A DNA stretch of 64,000 nucleotides from Jannaschia pagri (GCF_019655435.1 NZ_BPFH01000004.1:248001-312000), one strand, 5' to 3'. Positions 46,319 through 56,297 are shown, numbered from the stretch's first letter. Program-made: numbers and translations. The notes: a model not told the origin generated them from the letters alone.

Positions 46319-47922
46319 CTACTATTCGCGCCGCCGACGCCCTTGCCCGTCGCCTTTTCGCCGCCGGCTGCCGCCGTGCCTTTGGGATGCCGGGGGGCGA
46401 GGTCCTGACCCTCGTCGACGCGCTCGAAGCCGCCGGGATCGAGTTTATCCTCAGCCATCACGAAAACGCAGCCGGGTTCATGGCTGAAGGTGCGCACCAC
46501 TTGGATGGCGCGCCCGCTATCCTTGTTGCGACCGTGGGGCCCGGTGCCATGAACGGCGTCAACGTCGTGGCCAATGCAGACCAAGACCGCGTACCCATGA
46601 TTGTGTTGACCGGCTGCGTGGACCCGGACGAGGCCGAGACCTACACCCACCAAGTGCTGGACCATCGCGCTGTCTTTGCGCCCATCACCAAAGCCACCTT
46701 TACCCTGACGCCAAAGGCGGCCGCGATCCAGGCGGATAAGGCCGTGCGCATTGCGACGGGCGGGGCAGGGGGGCGCGCAGGTCCCGTGCATATCGACGTC
46801 CCGATTTCGGTCGCCGACGCCGCTGTCAGTGACGCAGCCGTCCTTGTCCCTCCGACCGCGCCTGCCGCCATTGGGGCGGAGGCCTTGGCCACGGCGCGGT
46901 CCTGGCTGGCCCAGGCGAAGCGGCCCATCATGCTGGCTGGTCTGGATGCCGTCCGGGATGAGGCGGGCGCGGCCATTCAAACCTTCTGCGAGGCGCACGG
47001 CGTTCCGCTTGTCACCACCTATAAAGGTAAGGGATTGGTCCCCGAGGGGCATGACCTCGCCCTCGGCGGTGCGGGGCTTTCGCCATTGGCCGACACGCAC
47101 CTTCTGCCGCTCTTCCGGGAGGCAGATCTGATCCTGCTGGCGGGCTACGACCCCATTGAGATGCGGACCGGCTGGCGCGAGGTTTGGGACCCCGCCACGC
47201 AGCACGTCATCGACATCTGCCATGAGGCCAATACCCACGGCATGCACCGGGCTGGGCTGGAGGTCATCGCCCCCACCGGCACAACCCTCGAAGCCATTGG
47301 CACCGGCATATCGCGCGGCGAGGTCTGGGACGTGTCGCAAACCCGCGCGAGCCTGAAGTCCGCGTTTGAGGCGCAAGACTGGGGCCCCGATGCCGTGATT
47401 GATGTCTGCCGCGCGGTGGCGCCCGAAGGCACGGTCGCAACAGCGGATAGCGGCGCGCACCGAATCTTGCTCAGCCAGATGTGGGATTGCGATGGCCCCC
47501 GGCAGTTGTTGCAATCCTCCGGGCTATGCACCATGGGCTGCGCACTCCCCCTGGCGATTGGCGCCAAGCGCGCAGCGCCAGACCGGCATGTAGTCGCCTT
47601 CATGGGCGACGCAGGGTTTCTGATGGTCACCGGAGAGTTGGCCTCGGCCGCCGCCCTTGGACAGCCCGTTGTTTTCGTGGTCTTCGTCGACCGCTCCCTT
47701 GCCTTGATTGAGTTGAAACAACGGCAACGCCAAATGGCCAATGCGGGGGTCGATTTCGCCCGGTTTGACTACGCGGCCATCGCCCAAGGCTTTGGTGGCA
47801 ACGGCGTCACCGTCTCGGACCGAGAGGGCCTGCGCGTCGCCATGACAGAGGCATTGGCCGCAGACACCTTCACCGTTATCGCCGCAGAGATCGACCGGAA
47901 AGCCTATGACGGACGCATCTAA
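46315..47922 (+). CDS. Thiamine-diphosphate-dependent enzyme (acetolactate synthase / 2-hydroxyacyl-CoA lyase superfamily)
   Basis: The 535-residue protein has the N-terminal PYR domain with the cofactor-activating Glu (LSHHENAAGFMAEGAHHLDG), a central domain, and the C-terminal ThDP-binding motif starting VVAFMGDAGFLMVTGELASA. The family includes acetolactate synthase, oxalyl-CoA decarboxylase and 2-hydroxyacyl-CoA lyase. No acetolactate synthase small subunit is adjacent. Being between an acyl-CoA dehydrogenase and a CoA-transferase favours a CoA-ester substrate. It overlaps both neighbours, by 4 and 17 bp, so the three are translationally coupled. Confidence 0.8.
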   Translation: MTTIRAADALARRLFAAGCRRAFGMPGGEVLTLVDALEAAGIEFILSHHENAAGFMAEGAHHLDGAPAILVATVGPGAMNGVNVVANADQDRVPMIVLTGCVDPDEAETYTHQVLDHRAVFAPITKATFTLTPKAAAIQADKAVRIATGGAGGRAGPVHIDVPISVADAAVSDAAVLVPPTAPAAIGAEALATARSWLAQAKRPIMLAGLDAVRDEAGAAIQTFCEAHGVPLVTTYKGKGLVPEGHDLALGGAGLSPLADTHLLPLFREADLILLAGYDPIEMRTGWREVWDPATQHVIDICHEANTHGMHRAGLEVIAPTGTTLEAIGTGISRGEVWDVSQTRASLKSAFEAQDWGPDAVIDVCRAVAPEGTVATADSGAHRILLSQMWDCDGPRQLLQSSGLCTMGCALPLAIGAKRAAPDRHVVAFMGDAGFLMVTGELASAAALGQPVVFVVFVDRSLALIELKQRQRQMANAGVDFARFDYAAIAQGFGGNGVTVSDREGLRVAMTEALAADTFTVIAAEIDRKAYDGRI

Positions 47923-49090
47923 GGGACCGTTGTCGGGTGTCCGCGTTCTCGACCTCAGCCGCATCTTAGCGGGGCCGACCTGCACCCAATTGCTGGGCGA
48001 TTTGGGTGCAACCGTCTTGAAGGTGGAAAACCCGGCGACGGCGGGCGACGACACTCGCCAATGGGGTCCGCCTTACGTGAAGGACGGTGACCAAGACACA
48101 GATCTCTCAGCATATTTCATGTGTGCCAACCGCAACAAGCTGTCGGTGGCCATTGATATCACGACGCCAGAGGGTCAGTCAGACATCCGACGGTTGGCAG
48201 GGTTGGCTGATATCGTGATCGAAAACTTCAAACCCGGCGGGCTGGCGAAATACGGCCTCGACGCCTCGTCGCTCCTGTCGGAGTGTCCTCGGCTCGTCTA
48301 TTGCTCCATCTCCGGCTACGGCCAGACCGGTCCAAACGCCGCCAAGCCGGGCTACGATCTGATGGCCCAAGGCTACGGCGGGGTCATGTCGCTGACCGGT
48401 GCGCCCGAGGGAGAGCCCATGAAAGTGGGCGTCGGCATCGCGGATGTCATGTGCGGGATGTATGCCACCGTGGGGATCCTGGCGGCGTTGCGCCACGCTG
48501 AGGCGACGGGCGAGGGACAGCATATCGACATCGCACTAGTCGACAGCCAGATTGCCTGGACCATCAACGAAGGCGTCAACACGCGCCTGTCGGGTCAGAC
48601 CCCTGTGCGGCGCGGCAACGGGCATCCCAATATCGTGCCCTATGGCGTCTATGGGACGGCGGATGGCCACGTGATCGTGGCCGTGGGCAACGACGCACAG
48701 TTTACGCGCTTCTGCGATGTGTTGGGTCTGTCGGACCTGCCGGAAGACCCGCGCTTCGCCACCAATCCCGCCCGGCTCGTGAATCGCGAGGCGTTGGCCC
48801 CGTTGCTGGAACCAGCCGTCCGCGCGCGGACCACGGATGCGATCATCGCAGAGCTGGAGGCCGTGCGCGTGCCGGTGGGACCTGTCCAAACATTGCCTCA
48901 GGTATTTGCCAGCGATCAGGTGGCGGCGCGGGGCATGGCGCTTGATATGATTGCGGAGGGTTTGACCCTGCCTTTGTTGGGAAACCCGCTGAAGCTTTCG
49001 CGCACCCCTGTCACATATCGGCATGCGCCGCCGCGCTTTGGGGCCGACACCGCGCGTCTGACCAAGGACGATCCGTTCGAAGACGTTTGA
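47906..49090 (+). CDS. CaiB/BaiF-family (class III) CoA-transferase
   Basis: The 394-residue protein has the class III signatures LSGVRVLDLSRILAGPTCTQLLGDLGATVLKVE, NRNKLSVAIDITTPEGQ, and the catalytic Asp in AKPGYDLMAQGYGGVMSLTG. It would move CoA between organic acids. As the last gene of the LysR-controlled operon, it could activate the acid used by the ThDP enzyme and acyl-CoA dehydrogenase. The actual acid is not predictable from sequence. Confidence 0.9.
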   Translation: MTDASKGPLSGVRVLDLSRILAGPTCTQLLGDLGATVLKVENPATAGDDTRQWGPPYVKDGDQDTDLSAYFMCANRNKLSVAIDITTPEGQSDIRRLAGLADIVIENFKPGGLAKYGLDASSLLSECPRLVYCSISGYGQTGPNAAKPGYDLMAQGYGGVMSLTGAPEGEPMKVGVGIADVMCGMYATVGILAALRHAEATGEGQHIDIALVDSQIAWTINEGVNTRLSGQTPVRRGNGHPNIVPYGVYGTADGHVIVAVGNDAQFTRFCDVLGLSDLPEDPRFATNPARLVNREALAPLLEPAVRARTTDAIIAELEAVRVPVGPVQTLPQVFASDQVAARGMALDMIAEGLTLPLLGNPLKLSRTPVTYRHAPPRFGADTARLTKDDPFEDV

Positions 49091-49155
49091 TTGGCGGTAA
49101 AACGCTGCTTTTTCGGCGAAATCGGCGCTTTTCCGATCACCGCAAGCTGACAGGG

Positions 49156-49173
49156 CGTCACGTGTCCGTGACG
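49156..49173. repeat. Inverted repeat CGTCACG / CGTGACG upstream of the TPR gene
   Basis: Arms 49156-49162 and 49167-49173 are perfect 7-bp inverted copies with a 4-bp centre, 81 bp before the next start codon. The same GTCAC/GTGAC half-site recurs upstream of the RTX gene and of the rhodanese gene. Confidence 0.5.
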
Positions 49174-49253
49174 GGACCGCTCTGCGTATAGGCGCGCCTG
49201 GCTTCCGCAGCTAAGCCAAAGGGAACAGTCGCCCCCCCGTGTCAGGAGTTCCG

Positions 49254-50615
49254 ATGACCCGCACCGATGTTTTTGACCAACCGGTCAGCTTGACGGACGC
49301 CGATGCCGTCCAGGAATGGAACGCCATGTGCCTGGCGTTCCTGGCCCATGGGGCCGCAACACCGGTTCACCTGGGCAGGCTCTTGGATTTGGCGCCGGAC
49401 TATGCCGCCGCCTATGCGGTGAAGGGTTTGTTCTATGCCCTATTGGGGCGCCGAGAGGTCATGGCGGAGGCCGAGGCCGCCTGCGCAAAGGCCGTCGCCT
49501 TGGAGGCCGGGAACGCCCGGGAACGCGCCATGTTGACGGCGCTGCAAGCGGTGCTGGCCCGGGCGCCATCGCGGGCAATCATGGCTTTGGAAGCGATTCT
49601 AGAGGACGCGCCCTCGGACACGCTTGCCATGAAGTTGAGCCACGCGGTTCGTTTCGTCATCGGGGACGCCAAGGGCATGCGGCAGTCCATCGAACGGGTG
49701 ATGCCAGCCCACGGCGAAGATCACAAAGGCCGCGGATACCTGCTCGGGTGCCATGCCTTTGCGCTGGAAGAAACCGGTGACTATGCCGCCGCCGCCTTGG
49801 CGGGCCGGTCGGCCCTGACGCTGGCACCGGACGATGCCTGGGGGCTGCACGCGGTGGCCCATGTCCACGATATGACGGGCGATGCCGCCGGGGGGCTGGA
49901 CTGGCTGACGGGGCGCGAGGCGGCCTGGGCCCATTGCAACAACTTTCGGTTCCACGTCTGGTGGCACAAGGCTCTGATGCTGTTGGACTTGGGTCATTAT
50001 GACGAGGCCATGGCGCTCTATGACGCGGAAATCCGGGCCGAGAAGACCGACGACTACCGTGATATTTCCAACGCAACCTCGCTTTTGTCTCGATTGGAGT
50101 TGGACGGCATCGACGTCGGCCACCGGTGGGAAGAACTGGCGGATCTGTCGGAAAAGCGGACGGAGGATGGCTGCCTGATCTTTGCGGATCTGCATTACAT
50201 GCTGGCCCTGACGAACGATGGGCGCGACGCGGCTGTTGCACAATTGCTGGCGCGTTTGTCCCAAGATGCGGAGCGGAGCCGCGATGAGGTCGACAGCCGT
50301 ATGGCAGTCCCCGGGTTGGCCGCTGCGCAGGGTCTAGAGGCCTTTGGCGAAGGCGAATACTCAAAGGCCTTCACACAGCTTCTGGTCGCCCGTCCTGCGA
50401 TGCAGGGCGCGGGCGGCAGTCACGCGCAACGGGACGTCTTTGAGCGGTTGACCATCGATGCCGGTATCCGCGCCGGGCGATTGACCGAGGCCGAGCAGGT
50501 TCTCGCCGACCGCACGACCCGCCGAGGCGGCATCGAAGACGGTTATGCGGCGGCGCGGCGCCAATTGATTGCACGCGCAGCAAAGGTCTCTTGCCCGCAG
50601 GGAGCCAGCGCCTAA
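49254..50615 (+). CDS. TPR protein of the TTC38 type
   Basis: The 453-residue protein is helical, made of TPR-like repeats. It shows the TTC38-like centre: WGLHAVAHVHDMTGDAAGGLDWL, then NNFRFHVWWHKALMLLDLGHYDEAMALYD. No signal peptide or membrane segment is present, so it is cytoplasmic. Its molecular role is unknown. ATG 49254 follows CAGGAG; an upstream GTG at 49239 is less likely. It precedes opgC by 27 bp on the same strand. Confidence 0.75.
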   Translation: MTRTDVFDQPVSLTDADAVQEWNAMCLAFLAHGAATPVHLGRLLDLAPDYAAAYAVKGLFYALLGRREVMAEAEAACAKAVALEAGNARERAMLTALQAVLARAPSRAIMALEAILEDAPSDTLAMKLSHAVRFVIGDAKGMRQSIERVMPAHGEDHKGRGYLLGCHAFALEETGDYAAAALAGRSALTLAPDDAWGLHAVAHVHDMTGDAAGGLDWLTGREAAWAHCNNFRFHVWWHKALMLLDLGHYDEAMALYDAEIRAEKTDDYRDISNATSLLSRLELDGIDVGHRWEELADLSEKRTEDGCLIFADLHYMLALTNDGRDAAVAQLLARLSQDAERSRDEVDSRMAVPGLAAAQGLEAFGEGEYSKAFTQLLVARPAMQGAGGSHAQRDVFERLTIDAGIRAGRLTEAEQVLADRTTRRGGIEDGYAAARRQLIARAAKVSCPQGASA

Positions 50616-50642
50616 TTTGGCTGCAGCTTTCGAAGGATAGAG

Positions 50643-51968
50643 ATGACTACGACGTCCCCACCCGCCGCCTTTGCCACCGCGCCCACCGTGGCGCGGACCA
50701 GCCCGGCGGCCACCGTTCGCGATCCGCGGCTCGACTTTTTCCGCGGCATTGCGATGTTCATCATCCTCCTGGCCCATACTCCGGGCAATGCTTGGACGCT
50801 GTGGATCCCGGCGCGCTTTGGCTTTTCCGATGCCACGGAGATCTTTGTGTTTTGCTCCGGCATGGCCTCAGCCATCGCCTTCGGGCGATCCTTTGATCGG
50901 GCCGGATGGACACTGGGCACCGCACGGGTGGGGTTCCGCGTTTGGCAAATTTACTGGGCCCATATCGGCATGTTCTTCGCAATCGCGGGCATGTTGGCCG
51001 CCATCGACGCCACGGGCTGGCATGAGAAGACCTACATCAACACGCTGAACTTAGTGCCCTTCTTTGAAGGCGTCGTGCGCGGCGGTGAGGTTGTATCGAC
51101 GACGGCGGATCAGATGCTGGGGCTGCTGACGTTGTCCTACGTCCCGAACTATTTCGATATTTTGCCCATGTATATGGTCGTGCTGATCCTGATGCCTGTC
51201 TACATGGCGCTGGCGCGGGTGTCGCTGCCTGCCTTGGCCGTGGTGGTCGTCGGCATGTGGGTCATGGCACAGGACAGCCTGATGACCTGGCTGGGACTGG
51301 GTCATCTGCACTTGGCATTCCCGGCGGAGCCTTGGTCGGAGCGGACTTGGTTCTTTAACCCCTTCGGCTGGCAATTGCTGTTCTTCACGGGGTTCGCCTT
51401 CATGCGCGGTTGGATTCCCGCGCCCCCGGTCAAGCCATGGCTGCTGGGGCTGGCCTTGGCGGTGGTGATCGTGTCGTTCTTTCTGTCGTCGGTCGGCTTT
51501 CGGCTGTTCCAGACCGATCTGGTGCGCGACGCCTACATCGCGATGACCGGCTGTACTGAGACGGCCTTTGGCCGTTGCAATCCGGTGTTTGACTGGCGTC
51601 AGGCCAACAAGGCTTGGTTTGACAAATCGGACCACGCGATTTTGCACTACGTCCACTTTCTGGCGCTGGCCTATTTGGCCTGGGCCGCCGCAGGGGACGG
51701 GGGCCGCCGGTTGATCGCCACAGGTCAGGGTCTGGCCGCACGCATTTGGGACGAGGTCGTCACCATCGTGATGAAGGTCGGACAGCAAAGCCTCGCTGTG
51801 TTCATCTTCTCCATGGTGTTGGCCCGGGTGAACGGCTACCTGCTCGACATCATCGGGCGGTCGGCGGGGACCTGGGCGCTGATTAACCTGACGGGCTTTG
51901 GCTTGCTCATCGCTTGCGCCTATGGCGCCGGTTGGTTCAAGTCCCAGCCATGGCGGGTCAAGAAATGA
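50643..51968 (+). CDS. opgC: OpgC-family membrane protein, glucan succinyltransferase-like
   Basis: The 441-residue protein has about ten membrane segments and the OpgC domain: RDPRLDFFRGIAMFIILLAHTPGNAWTLWIPARFGFSDATEIFVFCSGMASAIAFG. The family adds succinyl groups to osmoregulated periplasmic glucans. It overlaps opgG by 4 bp and opgH follows, so the backbone synthase, the periplasmic factor and the modifying enzyme form one operon. Confidence 0.88.
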   Translation: MTTTSPPAAFATAPTVARTSPAATVRDPRLDFFRGIAMFIILLAHTPGNAWTLWIPARFGFSDATEIFVFCSGMASAIAFGRSFDRAGWTLGTARVGFRVWQIYWAHIGMFFAIAGMLAAIDATGWHEKTYINTLNLVPFFEGVVRGGEVVSTTADQMLGLLTLSYVPNYFDILPMYMVVLILMPVYMALARVSLPALAVVVVGMWVMAQDSLMTWLGLGHLHLAFPAEPWSERTWFFNPFGWQLLFFTGFAFMRGWIPAPPVKPWLLGLALAVVIVSFFLSSVGFRLFQTDLVRDAYIAMTGCTETAFGRCNPVFDWRQANKAWFDKSDHAILHYVHFLALAYLAWAAAGDGGRRLIATGQGLAARIWDEVVTIVMKVGQQSLAVFIFSMVLARVNGYLLDIIGRSAGTWALINLTGFGLLIACAYGAGWFKSQPWRVKK

Positions 51969-53476
51969 AGCGCCGCGCCTTCCTGATGGCGTCGGTCGCC
52001 GCCCTGGCGCTGCCTGCGGCGGCTGACATGCCGCGGTTTCTGTCGTCGGAACCTTTTGGGCCAAACACGGTCATTGAACTGGCCCGCGCCTTGTCGAAGC
52101 AGCCGTTTGTCTTGCGCCCCTCGGTGCCCGAAGCGTGGCGCAATTTGACCTATGACGAGTATCGCAAGATTTGGTTCAACACGTCAAAGGCCGTGTGGGT
52201 TGAAAACGACCTGCCGTTCCAGATGGATTTGTTCCACCCCGGTTTGTACTTTCCGAGGGCTGTCGAGGTGGATGTCGTCCGCGATGATATGGCGAACCGG
52301 CTGGCCTTTGACTTCGCGCTCTTCGACGCGACCGACGATGCGCCCCAGCTGCCCATAGACGAATCCATGGGCTATTCCGGCCTGCGCCTGCGCCATCAAT
52401 TCGCCGGAGAGACAAACCATCGGGAGTTCGCCGTCTTCCAAGGCGCCAGCTACTTCCGAGCAATTGGCGCGGCCCAGAACTATGGGCTGTCGGCGCGGGG
52501 TCTGGCTCTGCGCACGGGCGACGCGGAGGGGGAGGAGTTTCCCGACTTCACCCGCCTTTGGGTGGAGGAGCCGGTCATGGGCGACGACAGCATTGTCGTC
52601 CACGCGCTTCTCGATAGCCCGTCGGTCACGGGCGCCTATCGCTTTGTAATCCGCCCGGGCGAGACATGCGATATGGATGTGGAGGCGACGATTTTCCCAC
52701 GGGTCGACCTGGATCATGTTGGGATCGCGCCGCTGACGTCCATGTTTCTGTACGATGAAACCAATCGCCCGCGCTTCGAAGATTTCCGCCCGGCGATCCA
52801 TGACAGTGACGGCCTCTTGGTTTGGAACGGACGCGGTGAGATGCTGTGGCGTCCCCTGGCAAACCCAACCACGCTCCAAGTCAGCAGTTTCGTGGACGAT
52901 ACGCCGCGCGGCTTTGGCCTGATGCAACGGGCGAACAAACTGTCGGACTTTGCCGATCTGGAAGCGCACTATCACAAGCGCCCTTCGCTTTGGATCGAGC
53001 CGGGCGAGGACTGGGGGCAGGGTGTCGTGCGTTTGGTGGAAATTCCGTCAGACGAAGAAATCTACGACAACATCGTCGCCTATTGGCGGCCCCGCGATGT
53101 GATCCCGGCGGGCAGCGAGGCGCGCTTCACCTACCGCATGACCTGGGGCGATGCCGCGCCAGAACGGCGGGACGTAGCCCGGGTGTTGAACACCCATATG
53201 GGCAAGAACTTCACGCGGGATCGGTGGCTGGCGGCGATCGACTTCGCGGCGCATCCCGCCCTGGTGGGTGACCTGGATGATGTCACGATCCAGGTGTCCT
53301 CGGGCAGTGCGGATGTCTCCGAAGGCATTTTGCAGCGGAACCCTGAAACCGGCGGGGCGCGGCTGGCGTTCACCTTCGACCCGGGCGACCGACGGGCGGT
53401 CGAGTTGCGGGCGCAATTGCGGAAGGACGGCACCACAGTGTCCGAGGTTTGGCTTTATCGGTGGACCGCCACATGA
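51965..53476 (+). CDS. opgG: Periplasmic glucan biosynthesis protein OpgG/OpgD family
   Basis: The 503-residue protein has a twin-arginine-like leader (MKRRAFLMASVAALALPAAA). The MdoG domain has LTYDEYRKIWFN, FFHPG-like FHPGLYFP, and SMFLYDETNRPRFEDFRPAIHDSDGL. It works in the periplasm in the synthesis or branching of osmoregulated glucans. The ATGA overlap with opgC and with opgH decides both ends. OpgD is the alternative name, given the twin-arginine leader. Confidence 0.9.
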   Translation: MKRRAFLMASVAALALPAAADMPRFLSSEPFGPNTVIELARALSKQPFVLRPSVPEAWRNLTYDEYRKIWFNTSKAVWVENDLPFQMDLFHPGLYFPRAVEVDVVRDDMANRLAFDFALFDATDDAPQLPIDESMGYSGLRLRHQFAGETNHREFAVFQGASYFRAIGAAQNYGLSARGLALRTGDAEGEEFPDFTRLWVEEPVMGDDSIVVHALLDSPSVTGAYRFVIRPGETCDMDVEATIFPRVDLDHVGIAPLTSMFLYDETNRPRFEDFRPAIHDSDGLLVWNGRGEMLWRPLANPTTLQVSSFVDDTPRGFGLMQRANKLSDFADLEAHYHKRPSLWIEPGEDWGQGVVRLVEIPSDEEIYDNIVAYWRPRDVIPAGSEARFTYRMTWGDAAPERRDVARVLNTHMGKNFTRDRWLAAIDFAAHPALVGDLDDVTIQVSSGSADVSEGILQRNPETGGARLAFTFDPGDRRAVELRAQLRKDGTTVSEVWLYRWTAT

Positions 53477-55329
53477 CGGAGGCTGCACCCTCTGCCACGG
53501 TTCCCGCGCCACGGCCATTGGCCCATCCACGCCAGGACCTGGGTGCGCGCTTTCGGGATGATGCGGCGCCCAGACCCGTGCGCGATGCGGCTGCGGCCTA
53601 TTGGCGGGCCCTTGTATTTCTACCAGCGGCGCTGGCGACCGGTGCCCTCCTGTGGGGGTTTCTGGCTTGGTTTGCGACCGACGGCACGACCTGGGCCGAA
53701 GGGTTGCTCGCCGTACTGATCGGCGTTGGGTTCTTTTGGATCGCGCTGACCTTCGTCACCGTGGTTGGGGGCGCCATCTCCATGGGGCGGCGCTTGGCAC
53801 CGGAGACGGGAGTCGTCGCGCCACTGGATGTGGCGTTGTTGATGCCCGTCTACGAAGAGGCCCCCTGGGACGTCTTCGGCAATGCCGCCGCCATGTTGGA
53901 GGCCTTGGCGAGGCGCAGCGGGCCCCATCGCTACGCGCTCTATATCTTGTCGGACACCCGCGACCCGGACCGCGCCGCCCAGGAAGAGGCCGCCTATGAT
54001 GCCCTGCGCGCCCGCCTGCCCAGCGCGTCCATCTGGTATCGCCGCCGCGCGCAGAATACCGACCGCAAGGTGGGCAACCTGGCCCAATGGGTGGAAACAT
54101 GGGGCGGCGGCCATGACGCGATGCTGGTGCTGGATGCCGATAGCCTTATGTCGGCCCATGCCATCGGTGCCCTCTCGGATGCTCTGTCCCGCGATCCGGG
54201 CGCGGGCCTGATCCAGTCCTTTCCGCAGCTCATCGGTGCGCGCACCCTATTCGCCCGCAGCCAGCAGTTCGCCAACGCGATCTATGGCGTGGCCTTGGCC
54301 GAGGGGCTTGCCCGCTGGACCGGGCGCGAGGGGAATTATTGGGGTCACAACGCCATCATTCGCATCGCGGCCTTCGCCAGTTCCGCGGGATTGCCGCGCA
54401 TTCGCGGCCTGCGCGGGCGCGACCAGTTGATCCTGTCCCACGATTTCGTCGAGGCGGGGCTGTTGCGCCGGGCCGGCTGGTCGGTGCGCTTTTTGCCCCG
54501 TGTGCAAGGCAGCTACGAAGAGACGCCGCCGTCCCTGATCGATCACGCCCTGCGGGACCGCCGTTGGTGCCGCGGCAACCTGCAACACCTAGGTTTGCTG
54601 GGCACGCGCGGGTTCCACGCGCTCAGCCGGTTTCATCTGTTCCATGGGGCCGTGGGCTACTTGCTGTCGCCGCTTTGGTTCATCTTGCTGACGATCTGGG
54701 CCGCCATCGGGGTCAGCGAAGATCGTTCCGTCATCAATTACTTCTCGCCCGAGAACCCGACCTTGCCCAACTGGCCAGAGATGTCGCCGGTCAACCACGT
54801 CTGGCTGATGGTTGTGCTCTACGGCCTTCTGCTGGCGCCCAAGCTGATCGGGGCAGCGGCCCTGGTGCTGACCGGCACGCCCCTGGCGCGGCTGGGCGGG
54901 GCAGGGCGGTTCGGGACGTCCTTGGTGGTAGAGATCGCCATGTCCATCGCCTACGCGCCCATTTTGATGGTGCAACAGACCCGCGCCGTGGCCGAGTCGC
55001 TGCTGGGAATTGGCCTGGACTGGACCCCGCAATCGCGCTCGGGTGGGCGGTATAGTTGGTGGATCCTGCTGCGGTTCCATTGGGTGGAGACGACCATCGG
55101 TGCCCTTTTGGCCGTGGGCATGGGCAGCGGCTACGTCTCTCCCTGGCTTATCCCCGTGATGGTGAGCCTGCTGTTGGCCGTGCCGCTGTCGCGCCTGTCG
55201 GCCTGGGCCGTGCCCGGGACGCTGGCCACTCCGCAGGAGGTCCGCGCACCCCTCGTCGCCACACGGGCCGCAGCTTGGCGGCAAGAACTGCGGGACGTGT
55301 TGGGGGCCGGGCGGCTTCCGGCAGAATAG
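53473..55329 (+). CDS. opgH: Glucan beta-glucosyltransferase
   Basis: The 618-residue membrane protein has two N-terminal helices, a cytoplasmic family 2 glycosyltransferase domain (VALLMPVYEEAPWDVFGN, metal motif LVLDADSLMS, and the R-x-x-RW-like DRRWCRGNLQH near residue 359), then about five to six helices. It makes the glucan backbone from UDP-glucose and exports it. It is shorter than enteric OpgH, lacking much of the long N-terminal tail, as is usual in alphaproteobacteria. It starts by ATGA overlap with opgG. Confidence 0.92.
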   Translation: MTEAAPSATVPAPRPLAHPRQDLGARFRDDAAPRPVRDAAAAYWRALVFLPAALATGALLWGFLAWFATDGTTWAEGLLAVLIGVGFFWIALTFVTVVGGAISMGRRLAPETGVVAPLDVALLMPVYEEAPWDVFGNAAAMLEALARRSGPHRYALYILSDTRDPDRAAQEEAAYDALRARLPSASIWYRRRAQNTDRKVGNLAQWVETWGGGHDAMLVLDADSLMSAHAIGALSDALSRDPGAGLIQSFPQLIGARTLFARSQQFANAIYGVALAEGLARWTGREGNYWGHNAIIRIAAFASSAGLPRIRGLRGRDQLILSHDFVEAGLLRRAGWSVRFLPRVQGSYEETPPSLIDHALRDRRWCRGNLQHLGLLGTRGFHALSRFHLFHGAVGYLLSPLWFILLTIWAAIGVSEDRSVINYFSPENPTLPNWPEMSPVNHVWLMVVLYGLLLAPKLIGAAALVLTGTPLARLGGAGRFGTSLVVEIAMSIAYAPILMVQQTRAVAESLLGIGLDWTPQSRSGGRYSWWILLRFHWVETTIGALLAVGMGSGYVSPWLIPVMVSLLLAVPLSRLSAWAVPGTLATPQEVRAPLVATRAAAWRQELRDVLGAGRLPAE

Positions 55330-55460
55330 TCGAGAACGATTAGACGCCACGGGCAGGCGGAGCCTGTTGTATCTCAGGATAGAGGAAACTGGGAAATCGG
55401 TGGCCTTCCGTGCAAATCGGCACCGCCCAGCACACGAAGGGCGGCGCCAATCAGAGCGTT

Positions 55461-56297
55461 TTACTCAGCGTCGACCGTGACGGCCTCGAACCACTCGATC
55501 ACCATATCCGCCCAACCTTCGGGCACGCCATGCCCGCCGGGAAACAGCGCAAATTCCAATTCGCTGCCCGCCGCGCAATCCCAGTGCCGACGTTGGAACG
55601 CCCCGGTTGTCTGATAGCCGTCTGGATCGGGCCAGTTGCACTGATTGGTCTCTCGCCACAGGGCCAGGCCTGCAAAGATATCACCTTGGAGCCAGAGCCC
55701 ATCGCGCAGCGGACGTCCCTCCAACGGAACGGTTGAGTCCCGAAAGCCATGGGTGTGGAACAATTTCACCGGACCCGCACAGGCTTCGGGGAGGGGTGTC
55801 CAGAAGCCACCAGAGACCGGGGCATAGGCGGGAAAGGCGTCTGGCGTCTCGCAGGCCAGATAGTTCACCATGAAACCGCCGGCGGAGAACCCGGCCAAAA
55901 GGACACGGTCCGGATCGACTCCGTGGACTTCAGCGGCATCCGCAATGACCTCGGCGAAGAAGGCGCCCTCATCGCGCAGGGCCGGGCGTTGATCATCGGG
56001 TAGAAACGACCAGATGCCGCCCGATTGCCCCGTCCGCCAGGGCAGCCCGTCCGGTGCTATGACCGCATAGCCCCGTGCCGTCAGGGCCGATACCGTGCCG
56101 GTCATCCTCAGCACACCCCGGCCAGTCCCGCCGGCGCCATGTAGGAAGAGAACGGCGGGATGGAGGCTCTCTGCGGTTTCAGGCAGGGCGATCCGATAGG
56201 TGCCCAGCGGAGTGTCGCAAGCGGGACCATCGCGGCCACAGGCCTGACCTGCCGCAGGCAGAAGTGCGAGCGCGAGCGCTGGAACGAGCCCCCTCAT
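55461..56297 (-). CDS. Secreted alpha/beta-hydrolase, PHB-depolymerase/feruloyl-esterase-like
   Basis: The 278-residue protein has a signal peptide (LVPALALALLPAAGQA) and the oxyanion segment AVLFLHGAGGTGRG. The nucleophile motif is LLAGFSAGGFMVNYLAC, and the likely catalytic His is in LFPGGHGVPEGW. This pattern is shared by LpqC-type esterases and polyhydroxybutyrate depolymerase relatives. The substrate is unknown. Its ATG overlaps the upstream rhodanese stop (ATGA), so the two are one operon. Confidence 0.82.
   Translation of the reverse strand: MRGLVPALALALLPAAGQACGRDGPACDTPLGTYRIALPETAESLHPAVLFLHGAGGTGRGVLRMTGTVSALTARGYAVIAPDGLPWRTGQSGGIWSFLPDDQRPALRDEGAFFAEVIADAAEVHGVDPDRVLLAGFSAGGFMVNYLACETPDAFPAYAPVSGGFWTPLPEACAGPVKLFHTHGFRDSTVPLEGRPLRDGLWLQGDIFAGLALWRETNQCNWPDPDGYQTTGAFQRRHWDCAAGSELEFALFPGGHGVPEGWADMVIEWFEAVTVDAE

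Noticed and set aside
47524-48054. Possible frameshift or fusion where the ThDP and CoA-transferase genes overlap
   Set aside because: Both proteins have complete ends, and the 17-bp overlap fits ordinary translational coupling.
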